Shown piece after piece: positions 46,508 to 55,805 of a stretch of 64,000 bases of DNA. The DNA is from Histidinibacterium aquaticum (GTDB taxonomy: Bacteria; Pseudomonadota; Alphaproteobacteria; Rhodobacterales; Rhodobacteraceae): the NCBI RefSeq assembly GCF_008710275.1, contig NZ_VYQE01000003.1:310001-374000 (forward strand). Reading direction: 5' to 3'. The position numbers and the translations under genes were made by a program. Every line of letters starts with the position of its first letter. Position 1 is the stretch's first letter. The notes under the pieces were generated by a model. The model saw nothing but the letters and a program-made list of their open reading frames with translations, had not been told where the DNA came from and did not search any database.

Positions 46508-47203
46508 ATGACACGCGTCCGACAAGCCGCCCTGAGCGTCCACCTCCTGACCGCGACCGGCGCTGTCTTCGCCATGCTGGCGATGCTCGCGGCCGTGCAG
46601 GACGACTGGCAGACCATGTTCCTCTGGCTCGTGGTGGCCTTCGCGGTCGACGGGATCGACGGGCCGCTCGCCCGGAAATACGGGGTCAAGGACAACGCGC
46701 CGGAGTTCGACGGCGTGCTGATGGACCTGATCATCGACTACCTGACCTACGTCTTCATCCCGGCCTACGCGCTGTTTTCCACTGATCTTCTGCCGGGCTG
46801 GACCGGATGGGTCGCGATCCTGACGATCACCTACGCGAGCGTCGTCTATTTCGCCGACACCCGGATGAAGACGACCGACAACAGCTTTTCCGGGTTTCCC
46901 GGCTGCTGGAACATGCTCGTGATCGTGCTCTTCGCGCTCGAGCCGCCGCCGGCGGTGATCCTGCCGCTGGTGATCGTGCTGGCCGCGCTGATGTTCTCGC
47001 CGGTGAAGTTCATCCACCCGGTCCGGACCGCGCGCTGGCGCTCGGTCTCGCTGCCGGTCGCGCTGGTCTGGACGGTGCTGGCGGGCGTCGCCGCCTGGAA
47101 CGGCTTCCACGAGATGCCGGTCTGGGCCGACTGGGCTTTCGTGCTGACCTCGGTCTACCTGCTGGTGGCCGGAGGGCTGCAGCAGGTCATCCCTCAGAAG
47201 TAG
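46508..47203 (+). CDS. pcs: Phosphatidylcholine synthase
   Basis: 231 residues, eight predicted helices. The CDP-alcohol phosphatidyltransferase motif is DGIDGPLAR followed by GVLMDLIIDYLTY, and the Pcs-type VYFADTRMKTTDNSFSGFP and PVKFIHPVRT segments follow. It condenses choline with CDP-diacylglycerol in the inner membrane, a route typical of alphaproteobacteria that interact with eukaryotes or live in the sea. It follows the FosA-like gene by 45 bases. Confidence 0.94.
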   Translation: MTRVRQAALSVHLLTATGAVFAMLAMLAAVQDDWQTMFLWLVVAFAVDGIDGPLARKYGVKDNAPEFDGVLMDLIIDYLTYVFIPAYALFSTDLLPGWTGWVAILTITYASVVYFADTRMKTTDNSFSGFPGCWNMLVIVLFALEPPPAVILPLVIVLAALMFSPVKFIHPVRTARWRSVSLPVALVWTVLAGVAAWNGFHEMPVWADWAFVLTSVYLLVAGGLQQVIPQK

Positions 47204-47277
47204 GTCGGCTCAGGCAGAGCAAAGGCCATAGGCCGCCGCGCCGCCCCTTAGGGCACTGGCGGCAAGGCAATTGGAAA

Positions 47278-47300
47278 GGGGCCCGGACGAACCGGACCCC
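47278..47300 (-). terminator. Terminator hairpin behind ileS
   Basis: Stem GGGG-CCGG pairs with CCGG-CCCC around one C-A mismatch, loop ACGAA, immediately after the ileS stop (47308) on the minus strand and followed there by TTTCC. It may also serve pcs from the other side. Confidence 0.5.
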
Positions 47301-47307
47301 CTCAACC

Positions 47308-50268
47308 TCAGCCCAGAGCCGCGTCGCAGCGGGCGCAGACGCCCGGGTGCGAATGCTGCCCCACGCCCGGCAGGATCTTCCAGCACCGCTGGCACTTCTC
47401 GCCCTCGGCCCGCTCGAAGACCACGCCCACGCCCGGCACCTCCGGCAGGCGGAAGGCCTCTGCAGGCGACGGGTCGCCGGTAAGGTAGATGTCGGAGGTG
47501 ATGCAGACGTCCTCGAAGGCCACCGTCTTGAGGGCCGTGAGCGTCTCGGCATCCTCGACGTGCACCACCGGCGCCGCTTCCAGCGAGGCGCCGATCACCT
47601 TCTCGGCGCGCTGCACTTCCAGCGCGGCCGTGACCACGCGGCGGACGTTGCGCACCTTGGCCCACTTCTCCGCCAGCGCATCGTCACGCCAGCCCGCGGG
47701 CGTCTCCGGCATGTCCACGAGGTGGACCGAGCTGTCCTCGCCCGGGAAGCGCTCCAGCCAGACCTCTTCCATAGTAAAGACCAGCACCGGCGCGAGCCAG
47801 GTGGTCAGCCGGTGGAACAGCAGGTCGAGCACGGTCCGCGCCGCCCGCCGCCGCTCGGAGTCGCCGTCGCAGTAGAGCGCGTCCTTGCGGATGTCGAAGT
47901 AGAAGGCCGAGAGCTCCACCGTGCAGAAGTTGAAGACCTTCTGCACCACGTCCTGGAAGTCGAAGGACCGGTAGCCCTGCCGGACGGTCTCGTCGAGCTC
48001 GGCCATCCGGTGCAGCACCCAGCGCTCCAGCTCGGGCATGTCCTCGGGCGCGACGCGATCGTCCTCGTGGAAATGCGCGAGCGCGCCCAGCAGGAAGCGC
48101 ATTGTGTTGCGCAGCCGGCGGTAGCTGTCCGCCACCCCCTTGAGGATTTCGGGCCCGATGCGCTGGTCTGCGGTGTAGTCCGTCTGCGCCACCCAGAGCC
48201 GCAGGATGTCCGCGCCGTACTGCTTGGTCACGTCGTCGGGCGCCACCGTGTTGCCCAGCGACTTGGACATCTTGTTGCCCTTCTCGTCGAGCGTGAAGCC
48301 CGCCGTGACCACGTTGCGATAGGGCGCGCGGCCCATGGTTCCGCAGGCCTGCAGCAGCGAGGAGTGGAACCACCCCCGGTGCTGGTCGGTGCCCTCGAGG
48401 TAGACGTCGGCGATGCCGTCCTCGGTCCCGTCCTCGCGGTCGCGCAGCACGAAGGCATGGGTCGAGCCGCTGTCGAACCAGACGTCGAGGATGTCGAAGA
48501 CCTGCTCGTACTCGGCCGGATCGACGATGCCGGAGAGGAACCGCTCCTTGGCGCCCTCCTCGTACCAGGCATCGGCGCCCTCGGCCTCGAAGGCCTCTAG
48601 GATCCGCGCGTTGACCTTTTCCGACCTCAGGAGGAAATCCTCGTCCGTCGGAAGGGCCCCGACTTTCACGAAACAGGTCAGAGGCACGCCCCAGGCCCTC
48701 TGGCGCGAGAGCACCCAGTCGGGCCGGTTGCCGATCATCGAGTGCAGCCGGTTGCGGCCCGTCCGCGGCGTCCAAGTCACGAGTTCGTCGATGGAGCGCA
48801 GCGCCCGCTCGCGGATCGTGGTGCCGTAATCGTCCTTGCCGTCGCCCACGGGGCGGTCGATCGCCGCGAACCACTGCGGGCGATTGAGACGGATGACCGG
48901 GGCCTTGGAGCGCCAGGAATGGGCGTCGGAGATGGTGATCCGGCGGCGCGCGAGCAGCTTGCCCTGCTCCACCAGCTTGTCGATGACGGCCTTGTTGGCC
49001 TTCCCGGGCTTGCCGTTCTCCTCGATGATCCGGAGGCCCGCGAAGAAGGGCAGATCGTCCCGGTAGGAGCTGTCGTCGCGCACGTTGTGCGTCATCTCCA
49101 GCCCGTGTTCGCGGCCGATGGCGTAGTCGTCGTCGCCGTGGCTCGGCGCGGTATGGACGAAGCCGGTGCCCGCGTCGTCGGTGACGTGGTCGCCGGGCAG
49201 CAGCGGGACGTCGTAGTCCCACTCGCCATTCGCGCCCTCGGCCCCGCGCAGGGGGTGGGCGCAGGCGAGACCGGCCAGCTCTTCCGCGGAGACGTCGCGC
49301 AGGCGGGTCCTCTGGCCCGCCTCCAGCCGCATTGCGCCCAGGGCGTCCTCGGCCAGCGCGTCGGCCAGGAGGTAGCGGTCACCGACCTTGGCCCAGCACT
49401 CGTCCGGCGTGCCGGTCACCTCGTAGAGGCCATAGGAGATCTCGGGGCCGAAGCAGATCGCCCGGTTCTGCGGCAGCGTCCAGGGCGTGGTGGTCCAGAT
49501 GACGACCTGCGCGCCCTCCAGATCGCCGAGCGGCTTCAGCCGGCCCAGCTCCTCGGTCCGGGTATCGGGCCCTGCTACGGTCGTGTCGCTCAGGAGGTCG
49601 AACGGAACCCAGACCGCATCCGTCTGGCGGTCGTGGTACTCCACCTCCGCCTCGGCCAGCGCGGTCTTCTCCACCGGCGACCACATCACCGGCTTGGAGC
49701 CCTGGTAGAGCAGGCCCGTCATGAGGAACTTCATGAATTCCTCGGCGATCACGCGCTCGGCGTGGTAGTCCATCGTCAGGTAGGGCCGGTCCCAGGTGCC
49801 GGTGACGCCGAGTCGCTTGAACTCGTCGCGCTGGACGTCGACCCAGCCTTGCGCGAAGTCGCGGCACTCGCGCCGGAACTCGACGACCGGGACCTTGTCC
49901 TTGTCCATGCCCTTCTGGCGGTACTTTTCCTCGATCTTCCACTCGATCGGCAGACCGTGGCAGTCCCAACCGGGGATGTAGCGGCTGTCGTGGCCCATCA
50001 TCTGGTGGCTGCGCACCACCATGTCCTTGAGCACCTTGTTCAGCGCGTGGCCGATGTGCAGGTGGCCGTTGGCATAGGGAGGGCCGTCATGCAGCGTGAA
50101 GGGCGTGCGATCCTCCTTCTCGCGCAGGCGCTCGTAGATCCCGATCTTCTCCCACCGCTCGAGCCAGCCGGGCTCGCGCTTGGGCAGGCCGGCCCGCATG
50201 GGGAACTCGGTCTGCGGCAGGTTCAGGGTGTCCTTGTAGTCGGGCGCGGTGGCGGTGTCGGCGCACAT
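47308..50268 (-). CDS. ileS: Isoleucyl-tRNA synthetase
   Basis: 986 residues from ATG 50268 (MCADTATAPDYKDTLNLPQT), with GAGGAG upstream. Class I motifs: HIGH region PPYANGHLHIGHALNK, KMSKS loop KMSKSLGNT, DWVLSRQRAWGVPLT and editing domain with VIWTTTPWTLPQN. The C-terminal zinc ribbon CQRCWKILPG ... CARCDAAL supports the bacterial type 1 form. It charges tRNA-Ile. Confidence 0.97.
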   Translation of the reverse strand: MCADTATAPDYKDTLNLPQTEFPMRAGLPKREPGWLERWEKIGIYERLREKEDRTPFTLHDGPPYANGHLHIGHALNKVLKDMVVRSHQMMGHDSRYIPGWDCHGLPIEWKIEEKYRQKGMDKDKVPVVEFRRECRDFAQGWVDVQRDEFKRLGVTGTWDRPYLTMDYHAERVIAEEFMKFLMTGLLYQGSKPVMWSPVEKTALAEAEVEYHDRQTDAVWVPFDLLSDTTVAGPDTRTEELGRLKPLGDLEGAQVVIWTTTPWTLPQNRAICFGPEISYGLYEVTGTPDECWAKVGDRYLLADALAEDALGAMRLEAGQRTRLRDVSAEELAGLACAHPLRGAEGANGEWDYDVPLLPGDHVTDDAGTGFVHTAPSHGDDDYAIGREHGLEMTHNVRDDSSYRDDLPFFAGLRIIEENGKPGKANKAVIDKLVEQGKLLARRRITISDAHSWRSKAPVIRLNRPQWFAAIDRPVGDGKDDYGTTIRERALRSIDELVTWTPRTGRNRLHSMIGNRPDWVLSRQRAWGVPLTCFVKVGALPTDEDFLLRSEKVNARILEAFEAEGADAWYEEGAKERFLSGIVDPAEYEQVFDILDVWFDSGSTHAFVLRDREDGTEDGIADVYLEGTDQHRGWFHSSLLQACGTMGRAPYRNVVTAGFTLDEKGNKMSKSLGNTVAPDDVTKQYGADILRLWVAQTDYTADQRIGPEILKGVADSYRRLRNTMRFLLGALAHFHEDDRVAPEDMPELERWVLHRMAELDETVRQGYRSFDFQDVVQKVFNFCTVELSAFYFDIRKDALYCDGDSERRRAARTVLDLLFHRLTTWLAPVLVFTMEEVWLERFPGEDSSVHLVDMPETPAGWRDDALAEKWAKVRNVRRVVTAALEVQRAEKVIGASLEAAPVVHVEDAETLTALKTVAFEDVCITSDIYLTGDPSPAEAFRLPEVPGVGVVFERAEGEKCQRCWKILPGVGQHSHPGVCARCDAALG

Positions 50269-50457
50269 GGTCCGTGGCTCCTCGCGGGCATGATCTTTCG
50301 GTGGCGGAATACGGCGCGTCGCGGCGGGGCGCAACGTCTTGGCCCGGCGTCTCTTGGTGGTCAGAGCGCCGGGAGGCTAATTCGAATGATGAGGCCGAAC
50401 CGATCCATGTCGGGTCAGGGCCTAGCGCGGCGGCGCGGGCCGGTCAATGCGGCCCGC

Positions 50458-51456
50458 CTACTCCGACGTCCCGAAGAGCCCGGTGAGCGAGCGCCGCACG
50501 AGCGCCGTGACCGAGGGCCGCCGCGTGGCGTGGAACGGCAGGGGCCGGCAGACCTCGATCGCCGCCACGCCCACCCGGGCGGTCAGGGCACCGTTGACGA
50601 TCCCCTCGCCGAAGCGCCGGGAGACGCGCGAGAGCAGCCCGCCGCCCGCGACCGAGTGGATGAGGTCGTCGCCCACTGCGACCGCGCCGGTCGCCACGAG
50701 ATGCGTCAGGACCGTCCGCGTCAGACGCCAGGAGGAGAGCCCGCCCGAGCGGCCCCCGTAAACCTCGGCGATGCGCCGGATCATCCGCAGGTTGGAGCCC
50801 AAGGCAGCGGCGACGTCGGCCAGCGCCAGCGGAACGACCGCGGTCACCGTCGCGACCGTCCGCGCCGCCGCCTCGACCTCGCGCAGGGCGCGGGCGTCGA
50901 GCGGGCCGAGCAGGTCGGCCTCCGCCAGCCCAAGGAGGCCGTCCGCGTCGAGGATGTCGCCCCGCCGCTCGGCCAGCCGCTCGCGGCCCCAGGCGGTCTC
51001 GGGCCGGCCGGAATAGAGCGCGACGAGCTTGTCGGTCACCGCCCGCGCCGCGCGCAGGTCGTGCTCCGCCACCGCGCCAGCCGCCGCATGCTGAATCTCG
51101 TCGATGCGCTTCAGGCGGTTGAAGGCCGCCATCTCGCGCACCGCCAAGGCAAGCATCACGAGGACCAGCGCCCCGATCAATGCACCCGCGATCCACCCGA
51201 GGATCGGCACCGTGGCCAGCAGGTTCGCGACGAAGGCCCAGGCCGCGGTGGAGAGGACCAGCACGAAGATCGCTCCGAAGAGCGACCAGAAGAGCCGCAG
51301 CAACGGCGAGGGCTTGCGCGCGGCCAGCGCCGCCGCCTGCGTCATCGCCGCGCCGCGCGGTAGATCGCCCTCGTCCGGCACGGGCGCCGCCTCCGCCGGA
51401 GAGGGCGCTTCTTCCTCGAGGTCGAAGAGCACGGGGCCCGAACGTTTCTCAGCCAT
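50458..51456 (-). CDS. DUF697/YcjF-like (TIGR01620-type) membrane protein
   Basis: 332 residues from ATG 51456 (MAEKRSGPVLFDLEEEAPSP). Two membrane helices near 50-110 (LFGAIFVLVLSTAAWAFVANLL and WIAGALIGALVLVMLALAV), then a helical domain with the DUF697 stretch VVPLALADVAAALGSNLRMIRRIAEVYGG and VATGAVAVGDDLIHS. Its partner is the YcjX-like gene directly upstream (11-base gap), the usual ycjX-ycjF pairing. Role unknown, linked to envelope stress in enterobacteria. Confidence 0.85.
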   Translation of the reverse strand: MAEKRSGPVLFDLEEEAPSPAEAAPVPDEGDLPRGAAMTQAAALAARKPSPLLRLFWSLFGAIFVLVLSTAAWAFVANLLATVPILGWIAGALIGALVLVMLALAVREMAAFNRLKRIDEIQHAAAGAVAEHDLRAARAVTDKLVALYSGRPETAWGRERLAERRGDILDADGLLGLAEADLLGPLDARALREVEAAARTVATVTAVVPLALADVAAALGSNLRMIRRIAEVYGGRSGGLSSWRLTRTVLTHLVATGAVAVGDDLIHSVAGGGLLSRVSRRFGEGIVNGALTARVGVAAIEVCRPLPFHATRRPSVTALVRRSLTGLFGTSE

Positions 51457-51467
51457 GCCGGACCCTC

Positions 51468-52883
51468 TCAGAGCCTGTCGCCGAAGAGGAATTCCGCCGC
51501 CCGGTCGAGCCGGATGTGCGGCGGTCCCTCTCCCGGGGCCAGCGTCAGCGGCGCGGGAGCGAAGCTCATGACCTCGTAGTCCGCGTCCAGCCATTTCGCC
51601 TCGCCGGACCGTGCCGGTGCGAGCAGGCGGGCGGGGTCCTCCGGCAGGTCGCCGGGGTAGAAGGCCGCGGGCTTGCCCGTGCCCAGCAGCCGCCCGCGCA
51701 CGACGCCGAGTTTCTCGCCCTCGTGGTCGATCTCGGCCTCGGTGGTCGTGCGCAGCGAGGCGATGGACAGAGCGCGGGTCTTGGCCCCCGCGAAATCCGC
51801 CTTGTCTCGCGCGTCGCGCAGCAGCGCCTCGGTGATCGCCGTGAGCCTCGGGTGCTGGGTGTGATGCAGGTGATCGGCCTTGGTGGCCGCGAAGAGAATG
51901 CGCTCGACCCGGCGACCCTGGAAGATGCGGCTGAGGAAGGAATTCCGCCCCGGGTTGAAGGCGCCCAGGATGTCGGCCAGCGCCGCGCGCATGTCCTCGA
52001 CCGCCCGCGGGCCGGAGTGGATCGCCCCCAGCACGTCGACCAGCACCACCTGCCGGTCGATCCGGCTAAAGTGGTCGCGGAAGAAGGGCCGCACGACGTG
52101 GCGCTTGTAACTCTCGTAGCGTCGCTCGAACTCGCGCCAGAGCGACTTGCGGCCCGGGTTCTCCGGCCGGCGCAGGGGCGCGAAGGTCAGGACGGGCGAG
52201 CCCTCGAGGTCTCCCGGCAGCAGGAAGCGCCCCGGCGTGCAGTCGGACCAGCCGCGCGCACGGGCGACGGTCAGGTAGTCGGTGTAACCGGCCGCCAGCG
52301 CCTTGGCCACGGGCTCACTCAGCTCCGCGGCGGGGTCGATCCCCTCGATCTGGCCGAGGTAATCCTTCGCTTCGCCTCGCGCCTCGATGCGCTTGAGCGT
52401 GTCGGCGGACCACTGGGCGTAGTCCTTTTCCATCAGCCCGAGATCGAGCAGCCACTCGCCCGGGTAGTCCACGATGTCGAGATGGACCGTCCGCGGCCCC
52501 TGCAGCCCCGAGAGAAGTCCCGAGGACTGGACCCGGAACGAGAGGCGCAGCTCCGAGATGCGGCGCGTCCCCTCGGGCCAGTTCGGCTCCTTCGCGGTGA
52601 GCCGGGCGATGTGGTCCTCGTAGTCGAAGCGGGGGATCGTGTCGTCGGGCTGCGGCTGGAGGTAGGCGGTGCGGATCGCGCCCGTGCTCGCCGCCCGGAG
52701 CTGGGGCATGCGCCCGCGGTCCAGCAGGTTCGCCACCAGCGAAGTAATGAAGACGGTCTTGCCCGCGCGGGACAGGCCGGTGACGCCGAGCCGGATCACC
52801 GGGTCGGTGAATGGCGAGGTCGCCAGTTCCGAAACCTGCTCGACGCTGCGGGTGATGCCGTCCGCGATCGACGTGAAAACCAA
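51468..52883 (-). CDS. YcjX-like P-loop GTPase/ATPase
   Basis: 471 residues. Walker A GLSRAGKT near residue 36, DIVDYPGEWLLDL (Walker B-like, DUF463 pattern), RFLLPGDLEGSPVLTF, VVLVDVLGAIHSG and FAATKADHLH as the NKxD-like base-recognition motif. Length and order match the YcjX/DUF463 family, whose bacterial members are stress-linked P-loop enzymes of unknown reaction. Upstream gene of the YcjX-YcjF pair. Its divergent neighbour is truA, with 236 bases between. Confidence 0.9.
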   Translation of the reverse strand: MVFTSIADGITRSVEQVSELATSPFTDPVIRLGVTGLSRAGKTVFITSLVANLLDRGRMPQLRAASTGAIRTAYLQPQPDDTIPRFDYEDHIARLTAKEPNWPEGTRRISELRLSFRVQSSGLLSGLQGPRTVHLDIVDYPGEWLLDLGLMEKDYAQWSADTLKRIEARGEAKDYLGQIEGIDPAAELSEPVAKALAAGYTDYLTVARARGWSDCTPGRFLLPGDLEGSPVLTFAPLRRPENPGRKSLWREFERRYESYKRHVVRPFFRDHFSRIDRQVVLVDVLGAIHSGPRAVEDMRAALADILGAFNPGRNSFLSRIFQGRRVERILFAATKADHLHHTQHPRLTAITEALLRDARDKADFAGAKTRALSIASLRTTTEAEIDHEGEKLGVVRGRLLGTGKPAAFYPGDLPEDPARLLAPARSGEAKWLDADYEVMSFAPAPLTLAPGEGPPHIRLDRAAEFLFGDRL

Positions 52884-53119
52884 GTGCCTGCCCCTCGTGA
52901 CTTCGCCGCTAGATAAGAGGCGCGCCTGCAGATGTGTAGTGCGCCGCCGGGCGTTGCGCGTGGGCGGCGCGCCCCGAACGCTCGGTTAAGGCCGCGTAAA
53001 CCTATGCGAATTAGCAACCCTTGCCATGTTTGACGCCGGAGTCCCACCGCCCCGCCCTGCCCTCGCCTCCGCTCCGAAAGTCTGGCACATCTCCCAGCCG
53101 ACGGCGGAGGGGTCGCGAG

Positions 53120-53899
53120 ATGCCAAGATACGCGATGCGCGTGGAGTACGACGGAGGCCCCTACTCGGGCTGGCAACGGCAGAAGGATCTGCCGACCGTT
53201 CAGGGCGTGCTCGAAGCGGCGCTCGCGAAATTGCAGAAGACCGATCCGAAGGTCGCCGCAGCCGGCCGCACCGATGCCGGTGTTCATGCGCTGGGACAGG
53301 TGGCCCAGGCGGACCTGGAGCGGCCCTGGGACCCCTTCCGGCTGTCCGAGGCGCTCAACTACCACATGAAGCCTGCGCCGGTGGCCATCACCGCCTGCGC
53401 CGAAGTGCCGGACGACTGGCATGCGCGCTTCTCCGCCATCCGCCGCCGCTACCTCTTCCGGCTGGTTCCGCGCCGCGCACCGATGACCACCGAGCGCGGA
53501 AAGGTCTGGCAGGTGCCCCACGTCCTCGACGCCGAGGCGATGCGCACGGGCGCGGCCCACCTCATCGGCCACCACGACTTCACGACTTTCCGCTCCTCCA
53601 TCTGCCAGGCGGCCAGCCCGGTGAAGACGCTGGAACGGCTCGATATACACGAGATCACCCGGCCGGACGGCTTCACCGAGCTGCAGTTCGACGTCAGGGC
53701 GCGCTCGTTCCTTCACAACCAGGTGAGGAGTTTCGTCGGCACGCTGGAGCGGGTCGGCGCCGGGAGCTGGACGCCGGAGGACGTGAAAACGGCGCTGGAG
53801 GCCAGGAATCGTGCGGCCTGCGGGCCCGTCTGCCCGCCGGGCGGGCTCTATCTCGCCCGCGTCGATTACGAAGACGACCCGTTCGCGGGCGTGCTCTAG
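53120..53899 (+). CDS. truA: tRNA pseudouridine synthase A
   Basis: 259 residues from ATG 53120 ([20 protein letters not shown]), GGAGG nine bases before it. Catalytic Asp in [16 protein letters not shown], then [32 protein letters not shown] and [13 protein letters not shown]. It modifies U38-U40 in the anticodon stem. Upstream codons to 53021 lack a ribosome site. Confidence 0.96.
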   Translation: MPRYAMRVEYDGGPYSGWQRQKDLPTVQGVLEAALAKLQKTDPKVAAAGRTDAGVHALGQVAQADLERPWDPFRLSEALNYHMKPAPVAITACAEVPDDWHARFSAIRRRYLFRLVPRRAPMTTERGKVWQVPHVLDAEAMRTGAAHLIGHHDFTTFRSSICQAASPVKTLERLDIHEITRPDGFTELQFDVRARSFLHNQVRSFVGTLERVGAGSWTPEDVKTALEARNRAACGPVCPPGGLYLARVDYEDDPFAGVL

Positions 53900-54008
53900 G
53901 CGCACTGGCGGCGTCTCTCGCGCACGCGGCTGATTGGAACGCCGAAAGGCTTCCACTACGGTGACGGAAATTCCCTGCCGTGACGGCACTGAATTCGGGA
54001 GAGACCGC

Positions 54009-55805
54009 TTGCGATCCGACTACCGCGCCACCGCCGCCGCCGCGGCTCTGGCCCTGGGGCTCTCCGCCCTGCCCGCCGCCGCCCAGCAGATCGTCCTCGC
54101 CGCCGGCGACGCCGGCGAGAGCCTCCAGGAAGAATTGCGCCAGGCCTCCCTGATCTTCGCGCTCGAAGAGGAAGAGCAGCCCACGGCGCAGGACTACGTC
54201 GCTGCCGCGCAGGCCGATTACCGTCGCCTGCAGACGGCGCTCTACAACGCGGGCTACTACGGCGGCACGGTCTCCATCGACATCGACGGGCGCGAGGCCG
54301 CGAGCATCGCACCGCTTGGCGCGCCGCCCAGCATCCAGCGCATCGTCGTGCAGGTGGACCGCGGTCCCCAGTTCACCTTCGGCCGCGCCGTCGTCACGCC
54401 CCTTGCCGAGGGCACGGAGATGCCGGAGGCCTTCCGCTCGGGCGAGCGCGCCTTTACCGCCCCGATCCGGAGGGCGGTGAACGCGGGCCTCGACGGCTGG
54501 CGCCAGCAGGGCCGCGCGCGGGCCGAGGTCGTGGGCGAGGACATCGTCGCCCGCCACCCGCAGGAAGAGCTCGACGTCACCGTGACGCTGGACCCCGGCC
54601 CCGTCCTGACCTTCGGACCGCTCATCATCAGCGGCAACGAGGCCGTGCGCACCGAGCGCATCCGCCAGATCGCGGGCCTGCCCACCGGCCAGGTCTACGA
54701 CCCCGACGAGGTGGAGACCGCCTCCAACCGCCTCCGCCGCACCGACGTCTTTTCCTCCGTCGTGCTCCGCGAGGCCGAGGAGAACGGCCCGAACCAGACC
54801 CTGCCCATGTTGCTCGACGTGGCCGAACGGCAGCCCCGCCGCTTCGGCTTCGGCGTCGAGGTCAGCTCCATCGACGGTCTCACCGCCTCGGCGTTCTGGC
54901 TGCACCGCAACCTGTTCGGCGGCGCCGAGCGCTTCCGTGTGGAGGGCGAAGTCTCGCAGATCGGGGAAAACTTGGAGGCCATCGACTACAGCCTGACCGC
55001 CAACTTCCGCCGCCCCGCCACCTTCGGACCGGATAACGACCTCTTCGCGAACCTCGAGTTCGAGGACGTGCAGGACGACCTGATCGAGCTGCGCGCGGTG
55101 CAGGCCGAACTCGGCCTCAGCCGCCTCGTGACCGAGGACCTGACGATCTCGGGCGGCGTCGGCTACCGTTACGGCGAGGTCGTGACCGAGCTGCGCGACG
55201 TGACCTACCAGCTGCTGACCCTGCCGCTGACTCTGGAGTTCGACCGGAGGGACAACGAGCTCGACGCGCAGAACGGCTATTACGCCGACGTAACCGCGAC
55301 GCCCTTCCTTGGGCTCGAGAATGCGGACGACGGTGGCCGACTCTATACAGACCTGCGCGGCTATCGCAGCTTCGGCGCGGATGACCGCTTCACCTTCGCC
55401 GGGCGGCTGCAGTACGGCGCCATCATCGGCGCCTCCGCCGACAGCGCGCCGCAGGACTTCCTGTTCTACTCGGGCGGCGGCGGGACCGTGCGCGGGCAGG
55501 AGTACCAGTCGCTGGGCGTCATGCGGGACGGCGCGGAAGTGGGTGGCACCTCCTTTCTCGGCGCCCAGCTCGAGGCGCGGATCGGCGTGCGCAACAACCT
55601 GGAGGCCGTGGGCTTCTACGACGTGGGCCAGGTCGGATCGGGCGAGGTGCCGGAGCCCGACGACCCCTACCACGCTGGCGCGGGCCTCGGCATTCGCTAC
55701 GACACCGGCATCGGGCCGATCCGGCTCGACATCGCGACGCCCGTCACGGGCGATGACGCCTATGGCAGCGTTCAGGTCTACATCGGGATTGGACAGGCGT
55801 TTTGA
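54009..55805 (+). CDS. tamA: TamA outer-membrane assembly factor (Omp85 family)
   Basis: 598 residues from TTG 54009, chosen because GGGAGAG lies five bases ahead and a signal peptide begins there (LRSDYRATAAAAALALGLSALPAAAQ). An ATG at 53934 would put 25 residues before the signal and is unlikely. Three POTRA domains, then an Omp85 barrel with SSIDGLTASAFWLHRNLFGG, SGGGGTVRGQEYQSLG (conserved loop) and the final GPIRLDIATPV ... GIGQAF. With TamB it inserts outer-membrane proteins or bridges lipid transport. Stop overlaps tamB start. Confidence 0.92.
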   Translation: MRSDYRATAAAAALALGLSALPAAAQQIVLAAGDAGESLQEELRQASLIFALEEEEQPTAQDYVAAAQADYRRLQTALYNAGYYGGTVSIDIDGREAASIAPLGAPPSIQRIVVQVDRGPQFTFGRAVVTPLAEGTEMPEAFRSGERAFTAPIRRAVNAGLDGWRQQGRARAEVVGEDIVARHPQEELDVTVTLDPGPVLTFGPLIISGNEAVRTERIRQIAGLPTGQVYDPDEVETASNRLRRTDVFSSVVLREAEENGPNQTLPMLLDVAERQPRRFGFGVEVSSIDGLTASAFWLHRNLFGGAERFRVEGEVSQIGENLEAIDYSLTANFRRPATFGPDNDLFANLEFEDVQDDLIELRAVQAELGLSRLVTEDLTISGGVGYRYGEVVTELRDVTYQLLTLPLTLEFDRRDNELDAQNGYYADVTATPFLGLENADDGGRLYTDLRGYRSFGADDRFTFAGRLQYGAIIGASADSAPQDFLFYSGGGGTVRGQEYQSLGVMRDGAEVGGTSFLGAQLEARIGVRNNLEAVGFYDVGQVGSGEVPEPDDPYHAGAGLGIRYDTGIGPIRLDIATPVTGDDAYGSVQVYIGIGQAF

